A stretch of DNA of 59,858 bases from Enhydrobacter aerosaccus. Its GTDB lineage: Bacteria > Pseudomonadota > Alphaproteobacteria > Reyranellales > Reyranellaceae. Made by a program: the position numbers and the translations under genes. Shown here piece after piece: positions 8,793 to 19,489 of this stretch. The stretch's first letter is position 1; each line of letters starts with the position of its first letter. Location: NCBI GenBank assembly GCA_903832005.1, contig CAIKZO010000141.1:1-59858 (forward strand), given 5' to 3'. Below the pieces are notes generated by a model. That model had not been told where the DNA came from. It saw only the letters and a program-made list of their open reading frames with translations, and made no database searches.

Positions 8793-8921
8793 CTTCTCTC
8801 GAGCGTCCGCCGCCGATTGGCGAAGACGAGGACTGATTTTAAGCGCCTCGTGCGGAATCACCTATTACGGTCGTTACTGACGACATATCGTTGGCCTGCT
8901 TAACTTCTTGGGGGGCCGCGG

Positions 8922-10406
8922 ATGACCATCACTTGCATCAAGAACGCACGCTGGGTGGTGGCGTGGGATACAGCGCTTCAGCAGCACTATTTCCGCAACG
9001 ACATCGATGTGGTGTTCGATGACAACCGGCTGATCCATGTCGATGCTGACTACGCCGGCTCCGCGGATCGGGTGATCGACGGCAGCGGGCTCTGCGTCGT
9101 GCCGGGCATGGTGAACGTCCACACGCACCTGCAGTCCGAGAGCCTGGGCCGCGGACTGATCGAGGAATTGGGCAACCAGGCCCTCTACCAGACCGGCATC
9201 CTCGACGAGAAATCCGTGTTCGTGACCTCGGGCCTCACCGAGCAGGCGGGTGGCGCCGCAGCCCAACTCGAGGCCAACAAGGCCTCGACCGAGAATGCGA
9301 TCGCTGAGCTGCTGAAGAGTGGCTGCACCACCGTGACCGATCTTGCCGTGGCCTGGGACGGCTGGCTCGATACGTTGGCGGCGACCGGCATCCGGGCGGT
9401 GGCGGCGCCGATGTATCGCGACGCCAGGTGGATCGTGCCGACCGGCCATCGCCTCGATTACGACTGGGACCTGGCCAAGGGGCGGCGCGATTTCTCGACG
9501 GCACTGGCCGCAGCCGACGCCGCGATCAAGCATCCGTCGGGACGGCTCAGCGCCATGCTGGCGCCGATGCAGGTCGATACCTGTTCACCCGAACTGATCC
9601 GCGACAGCATCGCCGCGGCGCGCGATCGGGGGATCAAGACCACCGTGCATTGCTCGCAGCATATCCCGGAGTTTCAGGAGATGGTGCGACGGCACGGGAT
9701 GACGCCCGTGCAGTGGATGGAGCGCGAGGGGCTGCTCTCGCCCGACATGCTGCTGGGCCACGCGATCTTCCTCGACCATCACTCGCTGGTGCAGTGGTGG
9801 ACCAAGCGCGACCTCGACATCCTCCACGACACCGGCACGTCGGTCGCCCATTGCCCGGTGGTGTTCTCGCGCTACGGCCAGATGATGGAAGATGTCGGCA
9901 GCTACATCCGCAAGGGCGTGAACGTGGCGTTTGGCACCGACACCGAGCCCCAGAACATGGCGGAAGAGGTGCGCATGGCCTCGACCATGGGGCGTGCCGC
10001 GGCGAAGAGCGTGCGCGGTGTCTGGCTGTCGGAGCTGTTCCATGCCGCCACCATCGGCGGCGCGAAGGCGCTCGGTCGTGACGATATCGGCCGGCTTTCC
10101 GTTGGCGCCAAGGCGGACCTCGTACTGCTCGACCTGGAAGCGCCGGGCATGCGGCCGGTGCGTGATCCCTTGCGCAGCTTCTTCTTCAGTGCCGCCGACC
10201 GCGCGGTGCGCGACGTGTTCGTCGATGGCAATCAGGTCGTGAAGGACGGCGCGGTCCTCACGATCGATCGCGCTGGTCTGTCACCGCGCCTGCAGCAATC
10301 GCAGGATGCCTTCGTGCGCAACGCGCCGTATGTCGATTTCCGCGGCCGGTCGGCGGACGAGATCTCGCCGACCAGTCTCCGGATCGAGGGCAAGAACCTC
10401 GGCTAG
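8922..10406 (+). CDS. Metal-dependent amidohydrolase (chlorohydrolase/deaminase type)
   Basis: A 494-residue amidohydrolase-superfamily enzyme with the layout of the cytosine-deaminase and AtzA/TrzN-like group. It has a small beta domain, then a TIM barrel with metal ligands His67 and His69 (HTH), His243 (HCSQH), and Asp340 in FGTDTEPQNM; His280 in LGHAIFLDHH is also conserved in the group. The C-terminal GAKADLVLLDL segment is the usual return to the beta domain. It probably hydrolyses C-N or C-Cl bonds of a ring or amidine compound; the substrate cannot be told from sequence. GGGGGG lies about six bases before the ATG. Its TAG stop overlaps the stop of the convergent next gene. Confidence 0.9.
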   Translation: MTITCIKNARWVVAWDTALQQHYFRNDIDVVFDDNRLIHVDADYAGSADRVIDGSGLCVVPGMVNVHTHLQSESLGRGLIEELGNQALYQTGILDEKSVFVTSGLTEQAGGAAAQLEANKASTENAIAELLKSGCTTVTDLAVAWDGWLDTLAATGIRAVAAPMYRDARWIVPTGHRLDYDWDLAKGRRDFSTALAAADAAIKHPSGRLSAMLAPMQVDTCSPELIRDSIAAARDRGIKTTVHCSQHIPEFQEMVRRHGMTPVQWMEREGLLSPDMLLGHAIFLDHHSLVQWWTKRDLDILHDTGTSVAHCPVVFSRYGQMMEDVGSYIRKGVNVAFGTDTEPQNMAEEVRMASTMGRAAAKSVRGVWLSELFHAATIGGAKALGRDDIGRLSVGAKADLVLLDLEAPGMRPVRDPLRSFFFSAADRAVRDVFVDGNQVVKDGAVLTIDRAGLSPRLQQSQDAFVRNAPYVDFRGRSADEISPTSLRIEGKNLG

Positions 10407-11254
10407 CGCTTGTTGGCGCCGGTCGGGGCGGGCGCCGTCGTGTGGCGGGCCATGCTGATCAGGCCCGACGAGGTCTCGGGCGCCGGATTGCGCGGCGGCA
10501 CGCCGATCGAGGCGCGTTCCTGCACGGCCTTCACCTCGGTCGAGTGGCGGATGATGTTGTAGCGCAGCGCGGTGTAAAGGTTCACCGGGAACGGCATGTT
10601 GGCGTTGAAGTCGATGATCAGCACCACACGCGTTTCCTCGGTCTGGTTCTTGACCCAGTGTTCGCGCGTGTCGTCGAACACCAGCGGCTCGCCTTCCTGC
10701 CAGAAGAAGTGATGGCCGCCGATCTCGATCCAGCACTTCTCGGGCTCTTTCGGCACGATCAGCGGATAGTGGAAGCGGATCACGCCCGCGGCCGAGCCGC
10801 GATGGGGCACGATCTCGGCGCCACCGGCCAGAATGCTGAAGAGCGCAGTGTGCACGCCGGGGATGCGGCAGATCGCGGCGTAGGTGTCGGGCACCGCCGC
10901 GGTATTTTCCTTGACCTCGTGGCCCCAGATCTTGAGCAGGAAGGTACGCCAGGCGCGGCCCGCGACGTAGAGATCGCGCGGATGCACTTCGTGCAGCGCC
11001 GGGATCGCGTCGTGGTGACTCAGCAGGTAGTTCAGGTCGGCCTTGATCTTGTCGTGGCTCTTCTTGAGCTCGGCCAGCACCGGGAACGCCTTGATCGCGT
11101 CGTCGCCACCAAGCGGTAGCTTCGGCATGCGACGCAGGATCATGTCCGACATCTTGAGATTGAAGTTCTCGATCGGCTCCTGCGGCACCCAGATATTCTT
11201 GGTGAGGTAGAAGCGGCCTTTCTGGCCGACGTTGGTGTTTTCTTCGGTTTGCAT
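10403..11254 (-). CDS. Aspartyl/asparaginyl beta-hydroxylase family protein
   Basis: A 283-residue protein with the aspartyl/asparaginyl beta-hydroxylase fold, an Fe(II)/2-oxoglutarate dioxygenase group that also includes lipid A and membrane-lipid hydroxylases. The iron-binding region reads IVPHRGSAAG, then RFHYPL. The second half has FDDTREHWVKN, giving the distal histidine, followed by TRVVLIIDF. The residues around 27-110 look like an N-terminal helical lead. The ATG at 11254 is preferred over the TTG at 11299. The true substrate, protein or lipid, is not evident. It converges on the amidohydrolase with interlocked TAG stops. Confidence 0.85.
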   Translation of the reverse strand: MQTEENTNVGQKGRFYLTKNIWVPQEPIENFNLKMSDMILRRMPKLPLGGDDAIKAFPVLAELKKSHDKIKADLNYLLSHHDAIPALHEVHPRDLYVAGRAWRTFLLKIWGHEVKENTAAVPDTYAAICRIPGVHTALFSILAGGAEIVPHRGSAAGVIRFHYPLIVPKEPEKCWIEIGGHHFFWQEGEPLVFDDTREHWVKNQTEETRVVLIIDFNANMPFPVNLYTALRYNIIRHSTEVKAVQERASIGVPPRNPAPETSSGLISMARHTTAPAPTGANKR

Positions 11255-11429
11255 CGCTAACGGGTCCTGCAAAGACACGGGGGGATTCGAGGGCGGCAAC
11301 TTGCTGCGATCGGCGGGCTATTTCAAGGCGATCCATGCCGCACCTCAAGCGGCGAGATAACCCCAAATTCCTGCGCCAAGTTACGGAAAACATGTCACAA
11401 TTAACAGGTTAAGTTAAGATACGGCTCTT

Positions 11430-12038
11430 ATGTTCCGTCTCGCCGATGTCCCGCTCTCGCTTTCCGGCATGACCCGTATTCCCGGGCGGCGGGTCTATTT
11501 GCGTGCCCCGAGCATGGACGATTGGCCCGAATGGGCCGAATTGCGGGCCCGCAGCCGGAATTTCCTCACGCCTTGGGAGCCGACCTGGCCGGACGATTCG
11601 CTGGGCCGGGACCATTTTCGCCGCCGCCTGCGCCAGCAGGTGCGCGAATGGCGGGCGGGCGAGGCCTATGGTCTTTTTGTGTTCCTGAACGACAAGCGCC
11701 GGCTGGTGGGCGGGATCAATCTCTCCAACGTGCGCCGTGGCGTGGCCCAGGCGGCATCGGTCGGTTACTGGATGGGCCAGCCCTATGCCGGCCAGGGGCT
11801 GATGACGGACGCGCTGCGCGCCATCCTGCCGTTCGTGTTCGATGAGCTGCGCCTGCACCGGCTCGAGGCCGCGTGCCTGCCGCACAACGAGCCATCGAAG
11901 GGGGTGCTCGCCAAGGCGGGCTTCCATGAGGAAGGGCTGGCGCGACAGTATTTGAGAATTAACGGACAGTGGGCAGACCATCTGTTATTTGCCCTGCTGC
12001 GGGCCGATTACGATTCCTTGCTGAGGGCCAATCGCTGA
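11430..12038 (+). CDS. GNAT N-acetyltransferase, RimJ/RimL type
   Basis: A 202-residue acetyl-CoA-dependent acetyltransferase of the RimJ/RimL class, which acetylates N-termini of ribosomal proteins or small molecules. Typical blocks are present: RVYLRAPSMDDWPEWAELR at the start, the acetyl-CoA loop GQPYAGQGLMTDAL, and HRLEAACLPHNEPSKGVLAKAGF near the end. RimJ of Escherichia coli has the same layout and about 194 residues, so rimJ is a reasonable but unproven name. The stop overlaps the start of the dioxygenase gene by one base (TGATG). The 175-base gap upstream, shared with the divergent hydroxylase gene, must carry both promoters; I could not assign them. Confidence 0.9.
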   Translation: MFRLADVPLSLSGMTRIPGRRVYLRAPSMDDWPEWAELRARSRNFLTPWEPTWPDDSLGRDHFRRRLRQQVREWRAGEAYGLFVFLNDKRRLVGGINLSNVRRGVAQAASVGYWMGQPYAGQGLMTDALRAILPFVFDELRLHRLEAACLPHNEPSKGVLAKAGFHEEGLARQYLRINGQWADHLLFALLRADYDSLLRANR

Positions 12039-12907
12039 TGCGCAACCTGACGCCCAACACCATCACCAACGCCTTTGCCGAGTACGCCAAGAATGCGCCC
12101 TCGGCCCGCACCCGCGATCTGCTGGTGAGCCTGGCCGGCCACCTGCATGCCTTCGTGCGAGAGAACAAGCTGACCCAGGCCGAGTGGACGTCGGCGATCG
12201 ACGCGCTGACGCGCGCGACCCAGTTCACCGACGACAAGCGCAACGAATACATCCTGTTCTCCGACCTTCTGGGCGTCTCCTCGCTGGTCGACATGGTGAA
12301 CGCCGAGACCAAGGGCACGCCTTCGTCGGTGCTGGGCCCGTTCTTCATCGAGAACACACCCGAACTGCCCAACGGCGGCGACCTCTGGCACGGCCAGGTT
12401 GGCGAGCCGCTCGTGGTGAGCGGCAAGATCGTCGACCAGCAGGGCACGCCCGCGGCGGGCACCGTCATCGCGCTGTGGCAGAACGCCGGCAACGGACTCT
12501 ATGCCCAGCAGGATCCCGAGCAGAACCCGACCAACTATCACGGTCGCCTCAAGGTGGCGGCCGACGGGACGTTTGCCTTCACCACTGTGCGGCCCGTCTC
12601 ATATACGGTGCCGGACGATGGGCCGGCGGGTGACATGCTGCGCGTGCTGGGGCGCCATGCCTGGCGGCCGGCGCATCTGCACATGATGATCCAGGCGCCG
12701 GGTCGCAAGCCGCTGATCACCGAGTTCTTCCCCGACGACGACAAGTACCTCGAGCAGGATGCCGTGTTCGGCGTGCGCGCGGGGCTCGTGTTGCCGTTCA
12801 CGAAGGTCACCGATCGTGGCGCGCTGCCGGCGAACCTGTCGACGCGCGACACGCTGCCGATGCCGGTGTGGACGGCGCGGCTCGACCTCACACTCCCGGC
12901 GAACTGA
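12038..12907 (+). CDS. Intradiol ring-cleavage dioxygenase
   Basis: A 289-residue non-haem Fe(III) enzyme that cleaves catechol-type rings between the two hydroxyls. The four iron ligands are identifiable: Tyr155, Tyr189, His213 and His215 (RPAHLH). The N-terminal about 100 residues form the helical dimerisation domain found in catechol 1,2- and hydroxyquinol 1,2-dioxygenases. The SSVLGPFF segment is typical. Which catechol is used cannot be read from sequence; the hydroxyquinol or chlorocatechol subgroup is possible. It is coupled to the acetyltransferase by a one-base overlap. No other ring-cleavage pathway genes lie next to it. Confidence 0.92.
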   Translation: MRNLTPNTITNAFAEYAKNAPSARTRDLLVSLAGHLHAFVRENKLTQAEWTSAIDALTRATQFTDDKRNEYILFSDLLGVSSLVDMVNAETKGTPSSVLGPFFIENTPELPNGGDLWHGQVGEPLVVSGKIVDQQGTPAAGTVIALWQNAGNGLYAQQDPEQNPTNYHGRLKVAADGTFAFTTVRPVSYTVPDDGPAGDMLRVLGRHAWRPAHLHMMIQAPGRKPLITEFFPDDDKYLEQDAVFGVRAGLVLPFTKVTDRGALPANLSTRDTLPMPVWTARLDLTLPAN

Positions 12908-12926
12908 TCCTCAGTTGAGGTGGCCG

Positions 12927-13760
12927 TCAGTCTAGGTGGGCAGTGATGGCAGCCACCCATCCGTCGGCATGTCTCACCTGGCCCCGGCCGGCGAGATGGC
13001 ACTTGTCGGAGCGATCCTCGAAGCCGATCTCGTCGGTGTTCGGCCCGGGATAGACGCCCGGCAACTCCGTCAGCGCGAGCTGGATCTTCTGCAATTCGAG
13101 ATTGGGCCGGGGATCGAGGCAGATCGTGGCCCGGGCCACGAAGAACTTCGACTGCGGGAAATAGCGCTTGGTGAGAGCGATGATCGGACGCATCGCGCCC
13201 GCGTATTCGGCGACATGCCCCTCGGCGCTGTCGTTCTCGCCCTGATGCCACAGAAAGTGCGTCACGGTGAGGCCGGCCGCCTTCGCCTCCGCGAGCCGCT
13301 TCTCCAGCATGCCGTTCAACCGGCCGCCGGTTGTCCATTCCAGGGCGGACGTGCTGCCGACGCCCGCCGCCAGCAGGATCACGTCGTCGAACGTGCCGGC
13401 CGCCACGAGCTTGTCGCCCATCAAGGTCGCGAAGCCGCCGTTCTCTCCGGTTGCGCCCAGCAGCGGATCCTCGGCGCGATAATATTTCCCCTCCCAGAAG
13501 TTCACGACATGGTCGCTGCTGGCGTGGAACCTCTGCTGGTTCTGGTTGGCCGAGTTGCTCTGGCCGAAGACGAAGGCGACCATCGTGCGCGAGGTGAGGG
13601 GCGGTCGCGGCACCTCGTGCTTGCCGTAATAGGCGGTGAGCTGATGGAACTCGTTGATGCGGGTGAACAGCGAAGTGTAGCCGGTGGCGATGCGGTGGCG
13701 CTCGACGAACGCAGCGGCGAAGACGACTAGAACAACTCCGACGGCGATCCAGCGCTTCAC
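12927..13760 (-). CDS. Membrane-anchored SGNH esterase (SASA, sialate O-acetylesterase-like)
   Basis: A 277-residue protein with an N-terminal membrane anchor (about residues 4-19) and an SGNH-type esterase domain. The block I nucleophile motif is GQSN with Ser68. LWHQGENDS gives the family's middle block, and SDKCHL near the C-terminus supplies the Asp-x-x-His pair. This arrangement fits the SASA family of carbohydrate O-acetylesterases. A GTG start at 13760 overlaps the stop of the acyltransferase gene (GTGA), and no ATG gives a better N-terminus, so coupling is likely. It may remove acetyl groups in the periplasm, opposite to its upstream partner; that is inference. Confidence 0.82.
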   Translation of the reverse strand: MKRWIAVGVVLVVFAAAFVERHRIATGYTSLFTRINEFHQLTAYYGKHEVPRPPLTSRTMVAFVFGQSNSANQNQQRFHASSDHVVNFWEGKYYRAEDPLLGATGENGGFATLMGDKLVAAGTFDDVILLAAGVGSTSALEWTTGGRLNGMLEKRLAEAKAAGLTVTHFLWHQGENDSAEGHVAEYAGAMRPIIALTKRYFPQSKFFVARATICLDPRPNLELQKIQLALTELPGVYPGPNTDEIGFEDRSDKCHLAGRGQVRHADGWVAAITAHLD

Positions 13761-15598
13761 TTCACGCTTCCCACGACCATGCGCGTCAGCCTCTCTCGCG
13801 CGAGATAGTCGGAGGCGATCGGCGTCAGATGCGATTCGTCGGGGCTCGTCAGTCCGGCCTTTCTGTCGTCGCCGAGATAGGTCAGGCAGCCCTCGGCGTT
13901 GCAGAACAGGCCCATGACGTCGACGTACGCCAGATGAGCGCTCGTCGTGAAATTGTCGATGATTACGGTGTTTCGGAAGGCCAGCGGCCGATCGATCCCG
14001 ATCGATGTCCGGCGTGGGGTATCGTGCCACAGGCGGCGCGCGACGATGGTCGGCAGTGGCACCATCCAATGCGGCGTCGGACCCACGCTCAGGATGCGCG
14101 TGACGCCGAGCTTCGCGAGCTTGTCGGCGATCAGCTGCGTGCGCCACACGAGATGGCCTGCGTCCTGGGCGAGCACCACGACGTCGGGGCGGAGCGCGGT
14201 AATGGTCTTCAGGGCTTCCCAGCTCGCCTGCAGGCACGAGTCGCTCGACGGGCCGACCACCAGCCCATCGGGCGGGCAATCGGAAGTCCCGACCTGCAGG
14301 ATCTGCCAGTCTGCCGGCAAAGTCTTCTTGAGGCCCGAGTAGAGCTCATCCGCATGCGAATCGCCCCACAGCATCACGGCATGGCGCTTGGCCGGGTCCC
14401 GCTCGGTGCAGCGCTCCGTACAGCCCACGGGTGGTTCGCTGGCGGCGAAAGAAGCGAGGAAGGCCTCGCGCGCGGGATCGCGGACACTCATGCCGGGAAG
14501 TCCGTTCAGCGCGACGCAGGCTGCGCCCGCGAGGCAGGTTGCGATGGCGAGACCGAGCAGCAGCGGCGTGCCGACGACGGCGCGGGGGCTGCGGCGCAAG
14601 GGCCGCTCGATCAGCAGATGCGTCGCCACGGCTGCCGGCAGGGCGAGGGCCAGCATCACGATACGCATGCTGGACGACGGAAGCGTGCTGTCCACGACGC
14701 CGGCAAAGGTCAGCAGCGGCCAATGCCAGAGATAGAGCGGGTAACTCACCAGGCCGAGGCCGGCGGCAGCCGAGTTGCCGAAGAGCTTGCGGTTTAGCCA
14801 CGCCTCGGACCCGGCGGCCAGGACGAGAACAGTGCCGAGTGCCGGGATCAGCGCGCGCCAGCCGGGAAAGGGCCGGCCGCCTCCCAGCAGGATGACGCTG
14901 ACGGCGAGCAGGAGGCATCCCGTCATGGCGGCGGTGTTGGCGGGCGGTGCCTCGAGCTTCCAGCCGCGCCGTTCCAGCAGAGCGAGGCCGCCGCCCAGTG
15001 CGAATTCCCAGGCGCGCGACAGCGGCGAATAGAAAGCCGCCGGCGGGTTGCGATAGCTCCAGTAGAGGCTCGCGCAGATCGACAGGACGAGGACCGCAAC
15101 GACGATCTGCGTGGTGCGCTTGGCGTCGCCGCGCGCCGCCATCAGCAGGAGCGGCCAGGCAAGGCAGAGTTGGGCGAGGAGGGCGACGCTCCACAGGTGA
15201 TGCAGGAGGCGCGTGTCCATGCCGCGCGGTGCGTCGCGGCCGATGAAGTTCGAGGCGAAGGTCGCGCCCGCCGCCACTCCGGTGCCGAGGTCCTGGTATT
15301 CGGCCGCGAACAGCAGGAAGCCGCCCGCCGCGAAGACGATGAGCAGGACGAGCAGCAAGGCCGGCCACAGGCGTCGCGCGCGCTGGAACAAATAGGCGAG
15401 GAGGTCGAAGTCGTTGCGTTCGAGGTCGGGCAGGATTGCCCTCGAGATCAGGTAGCCCGAGACGACGAGCAGGATGTCGATGCCGACGAAGCCGCCCGGC
15501 AGCCAGCGCGCCGAGGCGTCGAACGCCAGCACCGCCAGCACGGCGAAGCCGCGCAAGCCGTCGATGTCGGCGCGGTGCTCCTGCCGCGCGCCCGTCAC
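13757..15598 (-). CDS. Acyltransferase-3/SGNH fusion protein with altered acyltransferase motifs
   Basis: A 613-residue membrane protein with an N-terminal acyltransferase-3 (OafA/OatA-type) domain of about ten helices and a C-terminal periplasmic SGNH domain from about residue 395. The SGNH domain looks intact: LWGDSHADE for block I and SPDESHLT for the final Asp-His pair. The acyltransferase half aligns closely with the family (DIDGLRGFAVL, PGGFVGID, VSGYLIS, RARR), but the histidine of the R-x10-H motif is Asp27 and the usual SVEEQ motif reads ALLAQ at 139-143. These changes make normal acyl transfer doubtful. It starts at GTG 15598, 16 bases after the alpha/beta hydrolase stop. Confidence 0.88.
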   Translation of the reverse strand: MTGARQEHRADIDGLRGFAVLAVLAFDASARWLPGGFVGIDILLVVSGYLISRAILPDLERNDFDLLAYLFQRARRLWPALLLVLLIVFAAGGFLLFAAEYQDLGTGVAAGATFASNFIGRDAPRGMDTRLLHHLWSVALLAQLCLAWPLLLMAARGDAKRTTQIVVAVLVLSICASLYWSYRNPPAAFYSPLSRAWEFALGGGLALLERRGWKLEAPPANTAAMTGCLLLAVSVILLGGGRPFPGWRALIPALGTVLVLAAGSEAWLNRKLFGNSAAAGLGLVSYPLYLWHWPLLTFAGVVDSTLPSSSMRIVMLALALPAAVATHLLIERPLRRSPRAVVGTPLLLGLAIATCLAGAACVALNGLPGMSVRDPAREAFLASFAASEPPVGCTERCTERDPAKRHAVMLWGDSHADELYSGLKKTLPADWQILQVGTSDCPPDGLVVGPSSDSCLQASWEALKTITALRPDVVVLAQDAGHLVWRTQLIADKLAKLGVTRILSVGPTPHWMVPLPTIVARRLWHDTPRRTSIGIDRPLAFRNTVIIDNFTTSAHLAYVDVMGLFCNAEGCLTYLGDDRKAGLTSPDESHLTPIASDYLARERLTRMVVGSVK

Positions 15599-15614
15599 GT
15601 CTCGACCGGCATGA

Positions 15615-16460
15615 TTACTTCGTCGTCTTCAGGAAATCGTCGATCAACGGCTGCCAGATCGGCGCGCCGCTCTGGGCGCTGGCGAGACTGTGGCCTTCCT
15701 TGCCGAACGGGCCGACCGCGCGATGGGTCGCCTTGCCACCGGCGTCGTTGTAAGCGGTCACCATCCTCTCCACCAACTTCGGCTCGAAGTAGGTGTCGTT
15801 CGCCGCGTTGATCCAGAGCAGCGGGCCTCTCGCCGTGCTGCCGTACTGGCCAGCGGCCTTGACCAGCGCGCGCGGATCGCAGTTGCCGCCGGGCTGATGT
15901 CCGCCACGGCCGGGGGCGAAAGCGATCATGCCCGCCACGCCCGCGGGATCGAGGCTCGAGAGCGCGACGGTGCCCCAGGCGCCGGCGGATTGGCCGATGA
16001 CGATGGCATGATCGGGCAGGATGAACGGTTGCTGGCGCATGTAATTGATCGTCGCCTCGATATCGGACGCCGTCGCGAGGCCGCCCCGTACGAAGTCGGG
16101 ATGCGTGCAGCTGCCGTATTCCTCTGCCCAGCCGCCCCCGGTCGCGCCGTAGCCGCGCCGCAGCGGCAGGACGACGACATAGCCGCGATCGACGAAGAAC
16201 GAGGACAGCGCGCCGTAGCGTGGCCGCTTCATGTTCGGCCTGTCGTTTTCATCGGGCGGCGAGCCATGGTTGATCACGACCAGCGGATGCTTGCCGCCGC
16301 CGGACGGCCGGAACACGGTGCTGTCCATGAGCACCGCGCCGCTCGCCGTCGGGATGCGCCATTCCTGCTCGCGCTTGCCTTCGCCGCTCTGTAGTCCGGG
16401 TGATTGCGCGAACGCGGAGCCTGAGAGACAGGCGACGAACAGCAGCGTTCTCAGGAACAT
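15615..16460 (-). CDS. Secreted alpha/beta hydrolase (dienelactone hydrolase-like)
   Basis: A 281-residue hydrolase with a signal peptide (about residues 1-19, ending SGSAFA). The nucleophile elbow is GQSAG with Ser158. Asp222 (NAANDTYF) and His257 (GKEGHS) complete a likely triad, and HG at 65-66 gives the oxyanion loop. The layout fits small esterases or dienelactone-hydrolase-like enzymes; the substrate is unknown. The start at 16460 follows the uvrB stop by four bases with GGGAGA as ribosome site, so it may be cotranscribed with uvrB. The upstream extension of the open frame into uvrB is not coding. Confidence 0.85.
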   Translation of the reverse strand: MFLRTLLFVACLSGSAFAQSPGLQSGEGKREQEWRIPTASGAVLMDSTVFRPSGGGKHPLVVINHGSPPDENDRPNMKRPRYGALSSFFVDRGYVVVLPLRRGYGATGGGWAEEYGSCTHPDFVRGGLATASDIEATINYMRQQPFILPDHAIVIGQSAGAWGTVALSSLDPAGVAGMIAFAPGRGGHQPGGNCDPRALVKAAGQYGSTARGPLLWINAANDTYFEPKLVERMVTAYNDAGGKATHRAVGPFGKEGHSLASAQSGAPIWQPLIDDFLKTTK

Positions 16461-16464
16461 CGAC

Positions 16465-18669
<2,205 letters not shown>

Positions 18670-18734
18670 TATATGATGCGCCGCCCCGGGGGCCGCAATG
18701 CTAGGTTCCGCGCCCTTCGGCCCTTTCCCGTACG

Positions 18735-19466
18735 ATGTCTGACATTCTTTCCACACCCTTTTTGATCTGCGCGGCCGTTGCCGTCGTGGCCGGCATGGTG
18801 CGCGGGTTCGCGGGCTTTGGCGCGGCCATGGTGATGACGCCGATCTTCTCGGCGCTCTACGGGCCCGAGGTCGGCATCGTGCTGTGCATGCTGCTGGAGA
18901 TCGTGGTCGCCCTGCCGCTGCTGCCACGTGCGTTCAAGCACGTCGACTGGCGCGCGATCGGGCTCCTGCTGGCGGCGGCGATCGTCGGCGCGCCGCTCGG
19001 CAACTACGCGCTCACCTTAGTGCCGCCGCAGCCGATGCGCTGGGTCATCTCGGCGATCGTGCTCTCGGCCGTGGCGATGCTGGCCAGCGGCTGGCGCTAC
19101 AGCGGGCCGCCACGTACCCCGGCCACCTTGGCGGCCGGCGCAGTGAGCGGTTTCCTCAACGGGCTGTCCGGTATGGCCGGTCCGCCGATCGCCTTTTATT
19201 ACCTCGCAGGTACCGATGCGGCGGTGAAGGTGCGCGCCAATCTCACGACCTATTTCGTCTTCGTCGATCTGGTGGCGATATCGCTTTTCTTCGGGCGCGA
19301 TCTGGTCGGCTGGAACACCGCCGTGGAGGGCGCCTTCCTGGCGCCTGCCGTCGTGCTGGGCGGCCTGCTGGGCGAGCGGCTGTTTCCCCTCGCCAGCGAG
19401 GTGTTTTACCGCCGGCTTGCGCTCGTCCTGCTGGTCGCCGTGGCGATCGGCTCCTTGATCCTGTAA
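18735..19466 (+). CDS. TSUP (TauE/SafE) family transporter
   Basis: A 243-residue integral membrane protein with about eight helices. The first repeat shows VAGMVRGFAGFGAAMVMTP and the second VSGFLNGLSGMAGPP, the paired motifs of the TauE/SafE family. Members export or import sulfur-containing anions or organic acids; the substrate here is unknown. It is divergent from uvrB, with 65 bases between them. The J-domain gene starts 23 bases after its stop, so the two may share a transcript. Confidence 0.9.
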   Translation: MSDILSTPFLICAAVAVVAGMVRGFAGFGAAMVMTPIFSALYGPEVGIVLCMLLEIVVALPLLPRAFKHVDWRAIGLLLAAAIVGAPLGNYALTLVPPQPMRWVISAIVLSAVAMLASGWRYSGPPRTPATLAAGAVSGFLNGLSGMAGPPIAFYYLAGTDAAVKVRANLTTYFVFVDLVAISLFFGRDLVGWNTAVEGAFLAPAVVLGGLLGERLFPLASEVFYRRLALVLLVAVAIGSLIL

Positions 19467-19489
19467 CGCGAGCCGGGTAGCGAAAGAAC

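Noticed and set aside
8623..8880. 85-residue plus-strand ORF in the repeat gap
   Set aside because: Its peptide (RPERSRGAFSRAS) is the translation of a palindromic repeat; no ribosome site and no family resemblance.
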